Positions 50,572 through 59,416 of a stretch of DNA of 64,000 bases are shown one piece after another. Under the pieces are notes generated by a model that was not told the origin of the DNA, searched no databases, and saw only the letters and a list, made by a program, of their open reading frames with translations. The translations under genes were made by a program, and so were the position numbers. This DNA comes from Corynebacterium tuberculostearicum (lineage in GTDB: Bacteria; Actinomycetota; Actinomycetes; Mycobacteriales; Mycobacteriaceae), in the NCBI RefSeq assembly GCF_013408445.1, contig NZ_JACBZL010000001.1:1178001-1242000 (forward strand), read 5' to 3'. Positions within the stretch are counted from its first letter, which is position 1. Each line of letters opens with the position of its first letter.

Positions 50572-53088
50572 ATGACCTCTATAAACCTGACTCGCGAGGA
50601 AGCGGTTCAACGCTCCCGAATGATCGAGGTGAACCACTACGACGTCACTTTAGACCTCAAGTATTCAGACACCCACTTCCTGTCCACCACGAAGGTGAGC
50701 TTTACCTCGCAGGAGATCGGCTCGACTTTTATCGATCTGCGCGCCGAAGAAATCCAGGAGGTACGCCTCAACGGCAATCCCCTGCCCACTGCTTCCTATA
50801 ACCCCGCCTATGGCATTCCATTGTCTGGCCTCCAGGTAGCCGATTACACGCTAGAAGTCACCGCCACGATCCCGTATTCCCGCACCGGTGAGGGCCTGCA
50901 CCGCTTTGTAGACCCCGCCGATGACAAGGTCTACCTTTATACCCAGTTTGAAACTGCCGATGCCAAGCGCGTCTTCGCCTGCTTTGACCAGCCGGATATG
51001 AAGGCCACCTACGCGCTGCATTTCAAGGCGCCCGAAGAGTGGACCATCATTAGCAATGGCCCGGTCAGCTGGGAAGGCGATGTAGCCAGCACGGCTATTG
51101 ACTACCCGTTGTCCACCTACCTGGTGGCCCTCTGCGCCGGACCGTACCACGAGGTCACCGATACCTGGCGCGGCGAGCTGACCGCACACCCAGAGGGCAA
51201 GCCGGCCCAAAAGCTCGAGGTGCCACTCGGCATCTACTGCCGCGCTTCGCTCGCCCACGCACTGGATGCCGAGCGCCTATTTACTGAGACCAAGCAGGGC
51301 TTTGATTTCTACCACCGCAACTTCGGTTTCCCCTACCCCTTTGGCAAGTATGACCAAATTTTCGTACCGGAGTTCAACGCCGGCGCGATGGAAAATGCCG
51401 GCTGCGTCACCATCCGCGATGAGTACGTCTTTACTTCCCAAGCCACGCACTATAAATATGAGCGCCGCGCCGATACCGTCCTGCACGAATTGGCGCATAT
51501 GTGGTTCGGTGACTTGGTCACGATGCAGTGGTGGGACGATTTGTGGCTCAATGAGTCCTTTGCCACCTGGTCCGCTGCCATCTCCCAGGCGGAGGAAACC
51601 GAATACGATACCGCGTGGGTAACCTTTGCCAATGTGGAAAAGTCCTGGGCCTATCAGCAGGATCAGCTGCCGACCACCCACCCGATTTCCACCGATGCCA
51701 GCGATATCGAAACGGTGGAGCAAAACTTCGATGGCATCACTTACGCCAAGGGCGCTTCAGTGCTCAAGCAGCTGCAGGCTTATGTCGGCCGCGAGAACTT
51801 CCTGGCTGGTGTGCGCCGCCACTTCGCCGCCCATGCATGGGGCAATGCCACCTTTGATGATCTGTTGCGCCACCTGGAAGAGGCCTCCGGCCGCGACCTT
51901 TCCTTCTGGGCGCAACAGTGGCTCAAGACCTCCGGCATCAATACGCTCAGCGTGGCGCTCAATGCGGATGAGTCTGGCACGATTACCCATGCTTACCTCA
52001 CCCAGGCCGGCGATACCCTGCGCACCCACCGCGTGGCGGTAGGCCTGTATAACCTGCAGGACGGCAAGGTGGTGCGCACCGATCGCATCGAGATGGATAT
52101 CGATGGCGCTTCCACCGAGATTCCAGAGCTCATCGGCCGCCAGTTGGCAGACATTGATTTCCTGCTGCCCAACGACGATGACCTGACCTATTGCCTCATC
52201 GAGCTGGACGCGGGTTCCCTGCAATTCCTGCTGGACAATATTGATAAGTTCGTCGATCCTATGGCCCGCACCCTGTGCTGGTCTACCGCTTGGGAGATGA
52301 CCCGCGCCGGTACTATGCGCGCCCGCGATTTTATCCAGCTGGTTGCCCGCGGCATGCAGGCGGAGACGGAGCTCGCCGTCCTCGAGCGCATTGTCTTGCA
52401 GGCGTCTAGCGCGCTGAAGAACTATGCCGATCCACAGTGGGCCGCCCAGAGCACCCTGCTTGCCGACGCCCTCCTCGACGGCGCCCACAGCCCCGATGCC
52501 CAGCGCTCCATCATCTGCACCCAGGCACTGGCGAAGATTCGCCTGCACGATAGCGCGCGCGACTATCTGCGCGGCGTGCTCGAGTCCTCCGCGGATGCGG
52601 GACTGCGCTGGTCCGCACTGGCGGCACTTGCCGCCGATGGCGCGGTAGAAGACGTCCCCGCTGCCGCGGACGCGCAACTCGAGCGCGATAACTCCGCCAC
52701 CGGCTACTACTCTTCCCTGCGTGCCCGCGCAGCCGTGGCAACCGCCGAGAACAAGCGCGCGGTATGGAAAGAAATCGTGGCGGGAAATCTCACCAACCGC
52801 GAGCTCACCTCCAAGCTGGAAGGCCTGCTCTACCCGCATAGCGATGAGTTCCTACCCACCGCGGAATTCTTCGACATCGCGGAAAAGGTGTGGTCTTCCC
52901 AGTCCTCCGAGGTGGCACTGACCACCGTGACGGGTCTCTTCCCTTCCTGGGATATCACGCACAAGGGCTTGGAGCGCGCCGATGCCTTTTTGAAGAAGGA
53001 TCTGCCGGGTGGTCTGCGCCGTACGGTCACCGAGCAGCGTGACCGCGTGGCCCGCGCGCTGCGCAACCGCCAGGTCGACGCTAGCTAA
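50572..53088 (+). CDS. pepN: Aminopeptidase N
   Basis: An 838-residue zinc metallopeptidase of family M1 that removes N-terminal residues from peptides. The substrate motif GAMENAG is at about residues 269-275, and the zinc site H305-E-x-x-H309 with Glu328 (LNESFATW) is intact. The C-terminal half is the helical ERAP1-like domain. Length is normal for actinobacterial PepN. The ATG follows GAAGGAGAATATAGGCC. Its stop overlaps the GntR gene stop by 4 bases, and no terminator is seen. Confidence 0.95.
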   Translation: MTSINLTREEAVQRSRMIEVNHYDVTLDLKYSDTHFLSTTKVSFTSQEIGSTFIDLRAEEIQEVRLNGNPLPTASYNPAYGIPLSGLQVADYTLEVTATIPYSRTGEGLHRFVDPADDKVYLYTQFETADAKRVFACFDQPDMKATYALHFKAPEEWTIISNGPVSWEGDVASTAIDYPLSTYLVALCAGPYHEVTDTWRGELTAHPEGKPAQKLEVPLGIYCRASLAHALDAERLFTETKQGFDFYHRNFGFPYPFGKYDQIFVPEFNAGAMENAGCVTIRDEYVFTSQATHYKYERRADTVLHELAHMWFGDLVTMQWWDDLWLNESFATWSAAISQAEETEYDTAWVTFANVEKSWAYQQDQLPTTHPISTDASDIETVEQNFDGITYAKGASVLKQLQAYVGRENFLAGVRRHFAAHAWGNATFDDLLRHLEEASGRDLSFWAQQWLKTSGINTLSVALNADESGTITHAYLTQAGDTLRTHRVAVGLYNLQDGKVVRTDRIEMDIDGASTEIPELIGRQLADIDFLLPNDDDLTYCLIELDAGSLQFLLDNIDKFVDPMARTLCWSTAWEMTRAGTMRARDFIQLVARGMQAETELAVLERIVLQASSALKNYADPQWAAQSTLLADALLDGAHSPDAQRSIICTQALAKIRLHDSARDYLRGVLESSADAGLRWSALAALAADGAVEDVPAAADAQLERDNSATGYYSSLRARAAVATAENKRAVWKEIVAGNLTNRELTSKLEGLLYPHSDEFLPTAEFFDIAEKVWSSQSSEVALTTVTGLFPSWDITHKGLERADAFLKKDLPGGLRRTVTEQRDRVARALRNRQVDAS

Positions 53089-53864
53089 GCCGGCTTTCCC
53101 GCGCCGTTGCCCTGGCCCGGTAGGGGTTGCGGTGAGGGATCCTCACCCAGGACCACCTCGACGTTGGCGATATCAGAGCGCAGCGACTCTTCAATATAGG
53201 CAAAGACCGCGCCCGATTTAGTCTTTAGCAGCCGCACGAACCGAAGCAGCGGGTGCGATCGGCTCACGTGCAAAAGTTTCTGCTCTTCGGTGCGGGCGGT
53301 AGCGGCACGCATGCTCTCGCGCTTAAAGACGGGCTTGAGGTTGTAGCCAGCCAGGATTTCCATAATGGGCTCACGCAGATCGTGCTGATTGAGATCGGGA
53401 GCCATTTCTACCGGGATGGTGTAGCGCGAAAGGATGACGGGCTTGCCATCGACGGTATAGACGCGCTTGATATCCCACGCAAAGGTGGAATCGCTAACAT
53501 CCAGGACCGCTGCCACATGCTTGGGCACGTGGGCCTTGTTAACCGAGACCACGCGTACGGCAGTGTCGTGCCCGCGCTCGCGCAGCTGGGTGACGATATT
53601 GTCCTTGTTGGTCAGGCTCAGTGTAGGGGGAACCGTGCGCACATAGGTGCCACCACTGCGCCCGCGGCGTCGGTCGATGAGGCCTTCGACTTCCAAAATG
53701 TCTAAGGCATGGCGCACGGTCATGCGCGCAACATGAAATTCCCGGACCAATTCGCGTTCGGTAGGAAATTTCTGACCGGGTTCTAATTCATTGCGTTCGA
53801 TCTTGTCGCGTAGGGCATCCGAGATACGGAGATAGGCGGGCCGTTTTCGGCTTTGGGAAGTCAC
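53085..53864 (-). CDS. GntR-family (HutC/UTRA) transcriptional regulator
   Basis: A 259-residue repressor with an N-terminal winged helix (about residues 10-78, GQKFPTERELVREFHVARMTVRHAL is the recognition region) and a UTRA effector-binding domain (about 95-240). Members sense sugars, amino acids or other small molecules. It is the last gene in a minus-strand group with the SDR, the AhpD-like fusion and the ABC transporter, and is the best candidate to regulate them. A 10-bp inverted repeat (GTAATGGACA...TGTCCATTAC) lies just upstream, probably for autoregulation. Confidence 0.88.
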   Translation of the reverse strand: MTSQSRKRPAYLRISDALRDKIERNELEPGQKFPTERELVREFHVARMTVRHALDILEVEGLIDRRRGRSGGTYVRTVPPTLSLTNKDNIVTQLRERGHDTAVRVVSVNKAHVPKHVAAVLDVSDSTFAWDIKRVYTVDGKPVILSRYTIPVEMAPDLNQHDLREPIMEILAGYNLKPVFKRESMRAATARTEEQKLLHVSRSHPLLRFVRLLKTKSGAVFAYIEESLRSDIANVEVVLGEDPSPQPLPGQGNGAGKPA

Positions 53865-53875
53865 AGCCCCCGAGT

Positions 53876-53925
53876 GTAATGGACACCCCTGGAAACCAAC
53901 CCCATTAATGTGTGATGTCCATTAC
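53876..53925. promoter_or_regulatory. Long-spaced inverted repeat upstream of gntR
   Basis: GTAATGGACA (53876-53885) and TGTCCATTAC (53916-53925) are exact reverse complements with a 30-base spacer (centres 40 bp apart, about four helical turns). It lies 12 bases upstream of the gntR start and could bind two GntR dimers. No T-run, so a terminator is unlikely. Confidence 0.5.
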
Positions 53926-53939
53926 CACTACTTGCGTTC

Positions 53940-54656
53940 CTACTTGCGCAGATGTAACTCGATTCGCGGCCTGACCTGGATTTCCGTCAGCTGGGTGGTA
54001 GGGCCTGCCTCTACCACGGTACGAATGGCACGAGCCACCTCAGCCGGGGCAATAACCTGGGAGGGATCATAATCCTGCAACCCCTTAAGCATCGGGGTAT
54101 CGGTAGGCCCCGGAGCCACGGTGGATACGCGGATTCCCGGCTCGGAGATGCGCAGTCCATCGGCGAGTGCATACAACGCGTGCTTGGTCGCCGCGTAGAT
54201 GACGTTATCGCCGTAGCTGTGGCGTCCTGCGCCAGAGTTAATAAAGACCACGGTGCCCTCCGCCTTGCGCAACTGCGGCAGCAAGGCGCGGGTCAGCTCA
54301 GCAGGGGCATGCACGTTGAGGTCCATGTGCGCGCGCCAATTTTCGGGCGTGGCTTCCTCCACGGAGTACTTGGTAGCTCGTGCAGCCGCGTGGACGAGCA
54401 CGTCCACGCGGTCTAGCTCCGGCAGCTTCATGCCTTCATCGAGGCCGGCGACGAGGTCGATGGCTACCGGCGTAATGGAGTCCGATTCGGGCAGATCCGC
54501 TGCGCTACGCCCCAGTGCATACACATGGTAATCACCGGCCAGGTCAGCGATGATTTCGCGACCCATGCCGCCGGTAGCGCCGGTGACGACGGCGACTTTC
54601 TGCGGGGCTTCGCTCTCCGAGTGTGCTGATGCGGTGACGTTCTTAGTATCAGTCAT
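53940..54656 (-). CDS. Short-chain dehydrogenase/reductase
   Basis: A 238-residue SDR with a 15-residue N-terminal tail before the NAD(P)-binding TGATGGMGRE (25-34). The catalytic Ser is in INSGAGRHSYG and the YxxxK motif is YAATKHALYAL near residue 154. The C-terminal part is short and lacks the usual IDGG end. It lies 65 bases downstream of the AhpD-like gene on the same strand and is probably in the ABC transporter operon. Substrate unknown. Confidence 0.85.
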   Translation of the reverse strand: MTDTKNVTASAHSESEAPQKVAVVTGATGGMGREIIADLAGDYHVYALGRSAADLPESDSITPVAIDLVAGLDEGMKLPELDRVDVLVHAAARATKYSVEEATPENWRAHMDLNVHAPAELTRALLPQLRKAEGTVVFINSGAGRHSYGDNVIYAATKHALYALADGLRISEPGIRVSTVAPGPTDTPMLKGLQDYDPSQVIAPAEVARAIRTVVEAGPTTQLTEIQVRPRIELHLRK

Positions 54657-54721
54657 GCCGCCCCATCTTAGGGATCCTTCGCCTTCAGCGCCGCTCCGAA
54701 CCAGTCACCGGCGGTAGCCGA

Positions 54722-55936
54722 TTAACGGAAGCGCTTAGGCACGTCCGGCTGGCCCAGGGTGAGCATCAAACGATTAGCCCAGTTGAAGAAGGAGGAAGCG
54801 TAGATGAGGTCCAGAATGGATTGATCATCGAATCCGGCCGCACGCAGGTCTGCGCATAGTGCCGCATCGAAGGCGAACGGGGATTCCGTCAGCGCCACGG
54901 CGGCACGACGGATAAGATCCCATTCCTTTGAGCCAAGGTCGGCGTCGATACCCTCGTCCAAGAGGCGGTCTACGATTTCACGGTCGCCGCCCTCCTGGAC
55001 GCACCGCGCCTGGTGCACGGAGGCACAGTACTCGCAGCCGTTGTAGCGCGAGGCCACAGTAGCGGCGAGCTCGCGGTCCGCACGGGAGAGGCCGCCTTCG
55101 GTGTTATAGAAAATGTCCAGGTCAGTCAGCGTGCGCGCCTTCAAGGCCGCAGGGTCGCGGGCGAGCAAGCGGAAGTACTCGGAATCGATGCGCTCAGGCT
55201 TGATGAGGGCATCGGTATGCACCGCGGTGAAATCCTCCTTCGCCAGCGCCTCTACCCAAGGCTTCCAGCCCAGGGAGTGGTTGACAAAGTGGTCCGGCAG
55301 CACAGTATTGGGCTGCAGCGTATTCGCAGTAACCTCCCAACCCGGATCGGCCACGCCGGCGGCGCGCTCGGCTGCGGGGTGGGATGCGGGCTCCTCGCCA
55401 GAAAGTACGCGCAGGCCGTGGACCACGCGCAGCTGGAAGGCCAAAAATGCCACCAGCTGGGACAGGCTGACGATATCCGTAGCGGACCATCCTGCGGCAT
55501 CGAGGTGCCCGATGGCCTGCGGGGAGGCGTCTTTAGGGTGGAAAGCCAGAAGGTGCGCCCAATCAAAGGCCGCAGCTAGGCGTGTGCCCAGCGCGGCTTC
55601 CGCGGAGGTATCGCCGAAGATAAGGAAATCACCCTGGTGATACGGGCCGGTGGACACACCGCGCTGGCTCGCGGCGCGCACGGCGGCAACAAGGTCCTCG
55701 TCGGCCTCATCTTCCAGCAAGTCGAAGTAGAAATCCGCAGCCTCGCTCGCCTGGTAGATTGCAGCGGTAAAAGCCGCTACGGCATAGCGCTCCGTATAGG
55801 AGAACTCGCCTGGCTCTGCTGGCTCGAGCAAAGCGCTAAAGCTCAGCTGCGCATTGTCCTGCGCATCATGGCGCGCACGGCGCAGCTGTTGCACCTCGGC
55901 GCTGGCGTGGGAGAGCTCATTAATAATGTCGGTCAT
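54722..55936 (-). CDS. Fused carboxymuconolactone-decarboxylase / AhpD-like protein
   Basis: A 404-residue protein of two related helical domains. The first (about 45-180) resembles the CMD domain proteins of the Avi_7170 type. The second (about 230-404) resembles the Avi_7169 peroxidase type and has the AhpD redox motif Cys301-x-x-Cys304-x-x-x-His308 (CEYCASVH). Both types are known as separate genes next to a peptide-like ABC transporter of the KPN_01854 group; here they are fused. AhpD proteins transfer electrons to peroxide-reducing partners. It lies 29 bases after the ABC ATPase gene. Confidence 0.8.
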   Translation of the reverse strand: MTDIINELSHASAEVQQLRRARHDAQDNAQLSFSALLEPAEPGEFSYTERYAVAAFTAAIYQASEAADFYFDLLEDEADEDLVAAVRAASQRGVSTGPYHQGDFLIFGDTSAEAALGTRLAAAFDWAHLLAFHPKDASPQAIGHLDAAGWSATDIVSLSQLVAFLAFQLRVVHGLRVLSGEEPASHPAAERAAGVADPGWEVTANTLQPNTVLPDHFVNHSLGWKPWVEALAKEDFTAVHTDALIKPERIDSEYFRLLARDPAALKARTLTDLDIFYNTEGGLSRADRELAATVASRYNGCEYCASVHQARCVQEGGDREIVDRLLDEGIDADLGSKEWDLIRRAAVALTESPFAFDAALCADLRAAGFDDQSILDLIYASSFFNWANRLMLTLGQPDVPKRFR

Positions 55937-55965
55937 ATTTTCAGTCCAACCTTTCTGGGGCGCGG

Positions 55966-57588
55966 TTATAGCCCCAAGTTTAGGTCTCCGGCACGATAGC
56001 GGGAGCCTGGGATAGCGTCAATTAGCTGTCGCGTGTACTCGGTTTCCGGATGCGCAAAGACCTGCGCGGTAGGTCCAGATTCCACTTGCGTGCCGTGGGA
56101 GAGCACGGAAACGGTATCGGAGATTTGGTTGACTACCGCCAGATCGTGGGAGATGAAGATATAGGTAAGCTCCAGCTCGCGCTGCAGCTCATCGAGCAAG
56201 CGCAGGATCTGCGCCTGCACGGTGACGTCGAGCGCGGACACGGCCTCATCGAGCACCACGAGATCGGGCTCAATGATCATGGCGCGGGCGATGGCCACGC
56301 GCTGGCGCTGGCCACCGGAGAGCTCGCGGGGACGGCGGGAAGCCATGGAAGAATCCAAGGCCACCAAGTCAAGAAATTCGCGTGCTTTGGCACGCGCATC
56401 CCGCTTGGAAGCGCCGGTGAAATTGCGCACCGGTTCGGCGATGGTATCGCCAATGCTCAAGCGCGGATCCAGCGAGCCAAAGGGATTTTGGTAGACCATC
56501 TGGATCGAACGGCGCAGCTCGCGACGGCGCTTGCCACGGACGGAGCTAATGTCTTCCCCGCCCAAGCGAATGCTGCCGGAGGTGGGCGTGCTCAACAAGG
56601 AAATGGCTCGGCCGGTGGTGGTCTTACCGGAGCCAGACTCCCCCACCAATGCATGGGTGGTGCCGCGGGCCACGGAAAAGTTGATGTCTTCCACCGCGGT
56701 GAAATCCCCGAAGCGTTGGCTCAGCCCTTCCACCTCGAGCAAGGTTTCGTGTTGCGCGGGCACGGCGGCCCGCACGGGAGATGCGGCCTGGGAGGAAGTG
56801 GGGGCGGTGAGCGAGGGGGCGTCGGCAAGCAGGCGCTTGGAGTAGGCGTGCTGGGGGTCGGTGAGGACGCGGGCAGCAACGCCCGACTCGCGGACGGTGC
56901 CCTTTTCCATCACCACGATGTTATTGGCACGGTCGCCCGCCACGGCCAGATCATGGGTAATGAAAAGGATTCCCATGGTGAGCTCTTCGCGCATCTCATC
57001 CAGGAGGTCCAGGATGATCTTCTGCACGGTGACATCGAGCGCGGAGGTAGGCTCATCGGCGATGATGAGCTCCGGCTCCAATGCCACGGCCGCGGCAATG
57101 AGCACGCGCTGCTTCATGCCGCCGGATAGCTCATGCGGGTACTGGTGATAGCGGCGCTGCGGATCATCAATGCCCACACGCTCCAAAAGCTCCAGTGCAC
57201 GCTTCTTCCGGGAGGCCTTATCGCCCTGCCCGTGGATGGCCATGCCCTCCTCCACCGAGGCACCGATGGTCTTGAGCGGGTTAAGCGAGTTATTGGGATC
57301 CTGCGGAATCAAACCAATGCGGCGGCCGCGCAGTTCACGCCACTGCTTCTGGGAATACTGGGTCACGTCGCGGCCGTCGAAAGTAATGGTGCCAGAAACG
57401 ATCGACGCATTGTCTGGCAGCAGGCCAATAGCGGCCATGGCGGAGGTGGACTTGCCGGAACCGGACTCGCCAACGATGGCGGTCATCTCGCCAGGGTTTA
57501 CCTCGAGCTCAATGCCGCTTACCGCTTCTACCTCACCGTGCGCGGTGCGGTAGGTAATGGATAGATCACTAATGCTAAGCAGGGACAT
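55966..57588 (-). CDS. Dual ATP-binding ABC transporter protein, peptide/nickel type
   Basis: A 540-residue protein that fuses two ATPase domains, equivalent to DppD and DppF. Each half has its own Walker A (GESGSGKST, GESGSGKTT), signature (LSGGMKQR, LSGGQRQR) and Walker B (LIIADEPTSALD, LVVLDEAVSALD). It powers the two permeases encoded just upstream. The start ATG overlaps the stop of the upstream permease by one base. A copy of the recurrent 16-mer lies inside the linker at 56815-56830. The substrate may be a peptide or another small organic compound; nickel is less likely because no nickel enzyme is near. Confidence 0.92.
   Translation of the reverse strand: MSLLSISDLSITYRTAHGEVEAVSGIELEVNPGEMTAIVGESGSGKSTSAMAAIGLLPDNASIVSGTITFDGRDVTQYSQKQWRELRGRRIGLIPQDPNNSLNPLKTIGASVEEGMAIHGQGDKASRKKRALELLERVGIDDPQRRYHQYPHELSGGMKQRVLIAAAVALEPELIIADEPTSALDVTVQKIILDLLDEMREELTMGILFITHDLAVAGDRANNIVVMEKGTVRESGVAARVLTDPQHAYSKRLLADAPSLTAPTSSQAASPVRAAVPAQHETLLEVEGLSQRFGDFTAVEDINFSVARGTTHALVGESGSGKTTTGRAISLLSTPTSGSIRLGGEDISSVRGKRRRELRRSIQMVYQNPFGSLDPRLSIGDTIAEPVRNFTGASKRDARAKAREFLDLVALDSSMASRRPRELSGGQRQRVAIARAMIIEPDLVVLDEAVSALDVTVQAQILRLLDELQRELELTYIFISHDLAVVNQISDTVSVLSHGTQVESGPTAQVFAHPETEYTRQLIDAIPGSRYRAGDLNLGL
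56815..56830 (+). repeat. Exact coding copy of the recurrent 16-mer GGGGGCGTCGGCAAGC
   Basis: All 16 bases match, in the low-constraint linker between the two ATPase domains. On the coding strand it reads CTT-GCC-GAC-GCC-CCC (Leu-Ala-Asp-Ala-Pro); CTT is an uncommon Leu codon in a G+C-rich gene. See the finding on this motif. Confidence 0.6.
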
Positions 57589-58400
57589 TAGGCCGCCTTT
57601 CGCAGTTTCTGGCTGAGGTGGTTGGCCGCGAGGACCACGGCGACGATCACAATGCCCGGGGCGATGGTCAACCAGCCGGCCGTGGCGATGTAATCGCGCG
57701 ATTCAGAGATGAGAAGACCCCATTCCGGGGTTGGGGGCGGTGCGCCATAGCCCAGGAAGCCAAGGGTAGCTAGCTGCAGAATGGCCAGGCCAAATTGCAG
57801 GGCTGCTACAGCGAAGACCGCGGTGAGTGAATTGGGAAGAATATGGCGCACGAGCACCTGGAAGGAAGAACCGCCGGAGCCATAGGCGGCCTCGACGAAA
57901 TCGGAGCCGGCAACGCTAAGCACCTGGGAGCGTGCAAGGCGCGCAAAGGTGGCCACCGAGGTAATACCTACGGCGATGGCGGCATTGAAGATGCCGTGGC
58001 CCAGCACGATGATGACGGACAGGGAGAGCAAGAGTCCGGGGATGGACAGCAGCACGTCCACGATGCGCATGATGACGGCATCGACCCAGCCGCGGCGCAC
58101 GCCGGCGATAATGCCCAAGATGGTGCCGACGATGAGGCCGAAAAGTACGGCCAGGAGCGCGCCTAGTAGGGATTGGCGCGCGCCATAGACCACGCGGGTA
58201 TAAAGATCACGGCCGACGGCATCGGTGCCGAACCAGTGCTGGAAACTGGGTTGCAATAGCGCCGTGGTGTCCCCGCCCTGGTTAGGGTCCTGGGAAGTAA
58301 ATAGTTGGGGGAACAGCGCGCAGAGCACCGCCAGGCCCAGCACAATCAGAGAGAGGATGGTGCCCGGGGTGAGCTTCAGCTGTGTGGATTTAAGCTTCAT
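57588..58400 (-). CDS. ABC transporter permease (DppC type)
   Basis: A 270-residue inner-membrane permease with about six helices. The N-terminal GTDAVGRDLYTRVVYGARQSL (about residues 54-74) is typical of DppC/OppC, and the EAA loop is DFVEAAYGSGGSSFQVLVRHILPN (about 160-183). It overlaps the upstream permease gene by 4 bases and the ATPase gene by one base, so the set is tightly coupled. Confidence 0.92.
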   Translation of the reverse strand: MKLKSTQLKLTPGTILSLIVLGLAVLCALFPQLFTSQDPNQGGDTTALLQPSFQHWFGTDAVGRDLYTRVVYGARQSLLGALLAVLFGLIVGTILGIIAGVRRGWVDAVIMRIVDVLLSIPGLLLSLSVIIVLGHGIFNAAIAVGITSVATFARLARSQVLSVAGSDFVEAAYGSGGSSFQVLVRHILPNSLTAVFAVAALQFGLAILQLATLGFLGYGAPPPTPEWGLLISESRDYIATAGWLTIAPGIVIVAVVLAANHLSQKLRKAA

Positions 58401-59413
58401 GCTTGGACCTTCTTCTCGTTCGTTGCGGTGGTATCGGCGGTGGTGGTGGCAGCGGTGGCGGAGCTAGATGAAGTCGCGTGCTCGCGCTCGCGCAGGCGCA
58501 CGTCAAGCACTGGGTAGAGCAGGTCCACAATCAGATTGATAAGGACAAAGACGGCGGCGGCAAGCACCACAATGGCCAGCAGCACCGAGGTATCGCGGTT
58601 AGCCACCGCATCCACGGTGAGCGCGCCAATGCCGTGGCGGGCGAAGACTGCTTCCGTCACCACGGAGCCGCCGACGAGCTCACCAAAGGTAAGGCCGGCC
58701 ATGGTCAGCGCCGGCAGCAGCGCGTTGCGCAGGACGTTGCGCCACAACAACCAGGCGCCGCTAGCACCCTTGGCGCGCACAACCTGCACGAAGGACATAT
58801 CCATGACCTCATCGATGGAGCGCAGCAGCACCTGCGCCAGCGGTGCGGCCACGAAGATAGCCAGGGTGATTACCGGCAGGATGAGGCTTTGGGCGTCGCT
58901 TGCGCCAATGACCGGCACCCAGCCCAAACCAAAGGAGAATATCTGGATCAAAATGATGCCAATCCAGAAGGTGGGCAGGGAAACCATCACGGAAGGCAGG
59001 CTACGGAAGAAACTGCGCAGCCAAGAAAAGGGGCCAAAGGTGGAGACAATAGCCACCACGAAGGCCAGGACCACGCCTACGAGGAAGGCAAAGACAGCCA
59101 GTGCCAGCGTGGAGGGAAGGGCATCTGCCAGCATCTCCGATACGGCGGTACCGGTGGCGACGGAAAAGCCAAAATCACCGGTGAGGAATCCGCCGAGCGC
59201 GCTGAAGTAGCGGCTTAAGATCGGCTCATCGGCACCATAAACCTCGCGGATGGCGGCCAGCTGCTCGGCGTTGAGCCCCAAGTTGGGGTTGTCATAGCGG
59301 GTCGCGACGGCGTCACCAGGCAGTGCCGCCAAGAGGATGAAAGAAAGGGTGAAGGTTGCCCAGATAACGAGCACGGCTTGGCCGATGCGCAGGGCAATAG
59401 TTTTCAGGCTCAT
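58397..59413 (-). CDS. ABC transporter permease (DppB type)
   Basis: A 338-residue permease with an N-terminal helix (LRIGQAVLVIWATFTLSF), a periplasmic loop and about five further helices, as in DppB/OppB. The EAA loop is SFVQVVRAKGASGAWLLWRNVLRNALLP (about 198-225). The last 25 residues are a Ser/Thr/Ala tail. It begins 3 bases after the binding-protein stop codon. Confidence 0.92.
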   Translation of the reverse strand: MSLKTIALRIGQAVLVIWATFTLSFILLAALPGDAVATRYDNPNLGLNAEQLAAIREVYGADEPILSRYFSALGGFLTGDFGFSVATGTAVSEMLADALPSTLALAVFAFLVGVVLAFVVAIVSTFGPFSWLRSFFRSLPSVMVSLPTFWIGIILIQIFSFGLGWVPVIGASDAQSLILPVITLAIFVAAPLAQVLLRSIDEVMDMSFVQVVRAKGASGAWLLWRNVLRNALLPALTMAGLTFGELVGGSVVTEAVFARHGIGALTVDAVANRDTSVLLAIVVLAAAVFVLINLIVDLLYPVLDVRLREREHATSSSSATAATTTADTTATNEKKVQA

Positions 59414-59416
59414 GGT

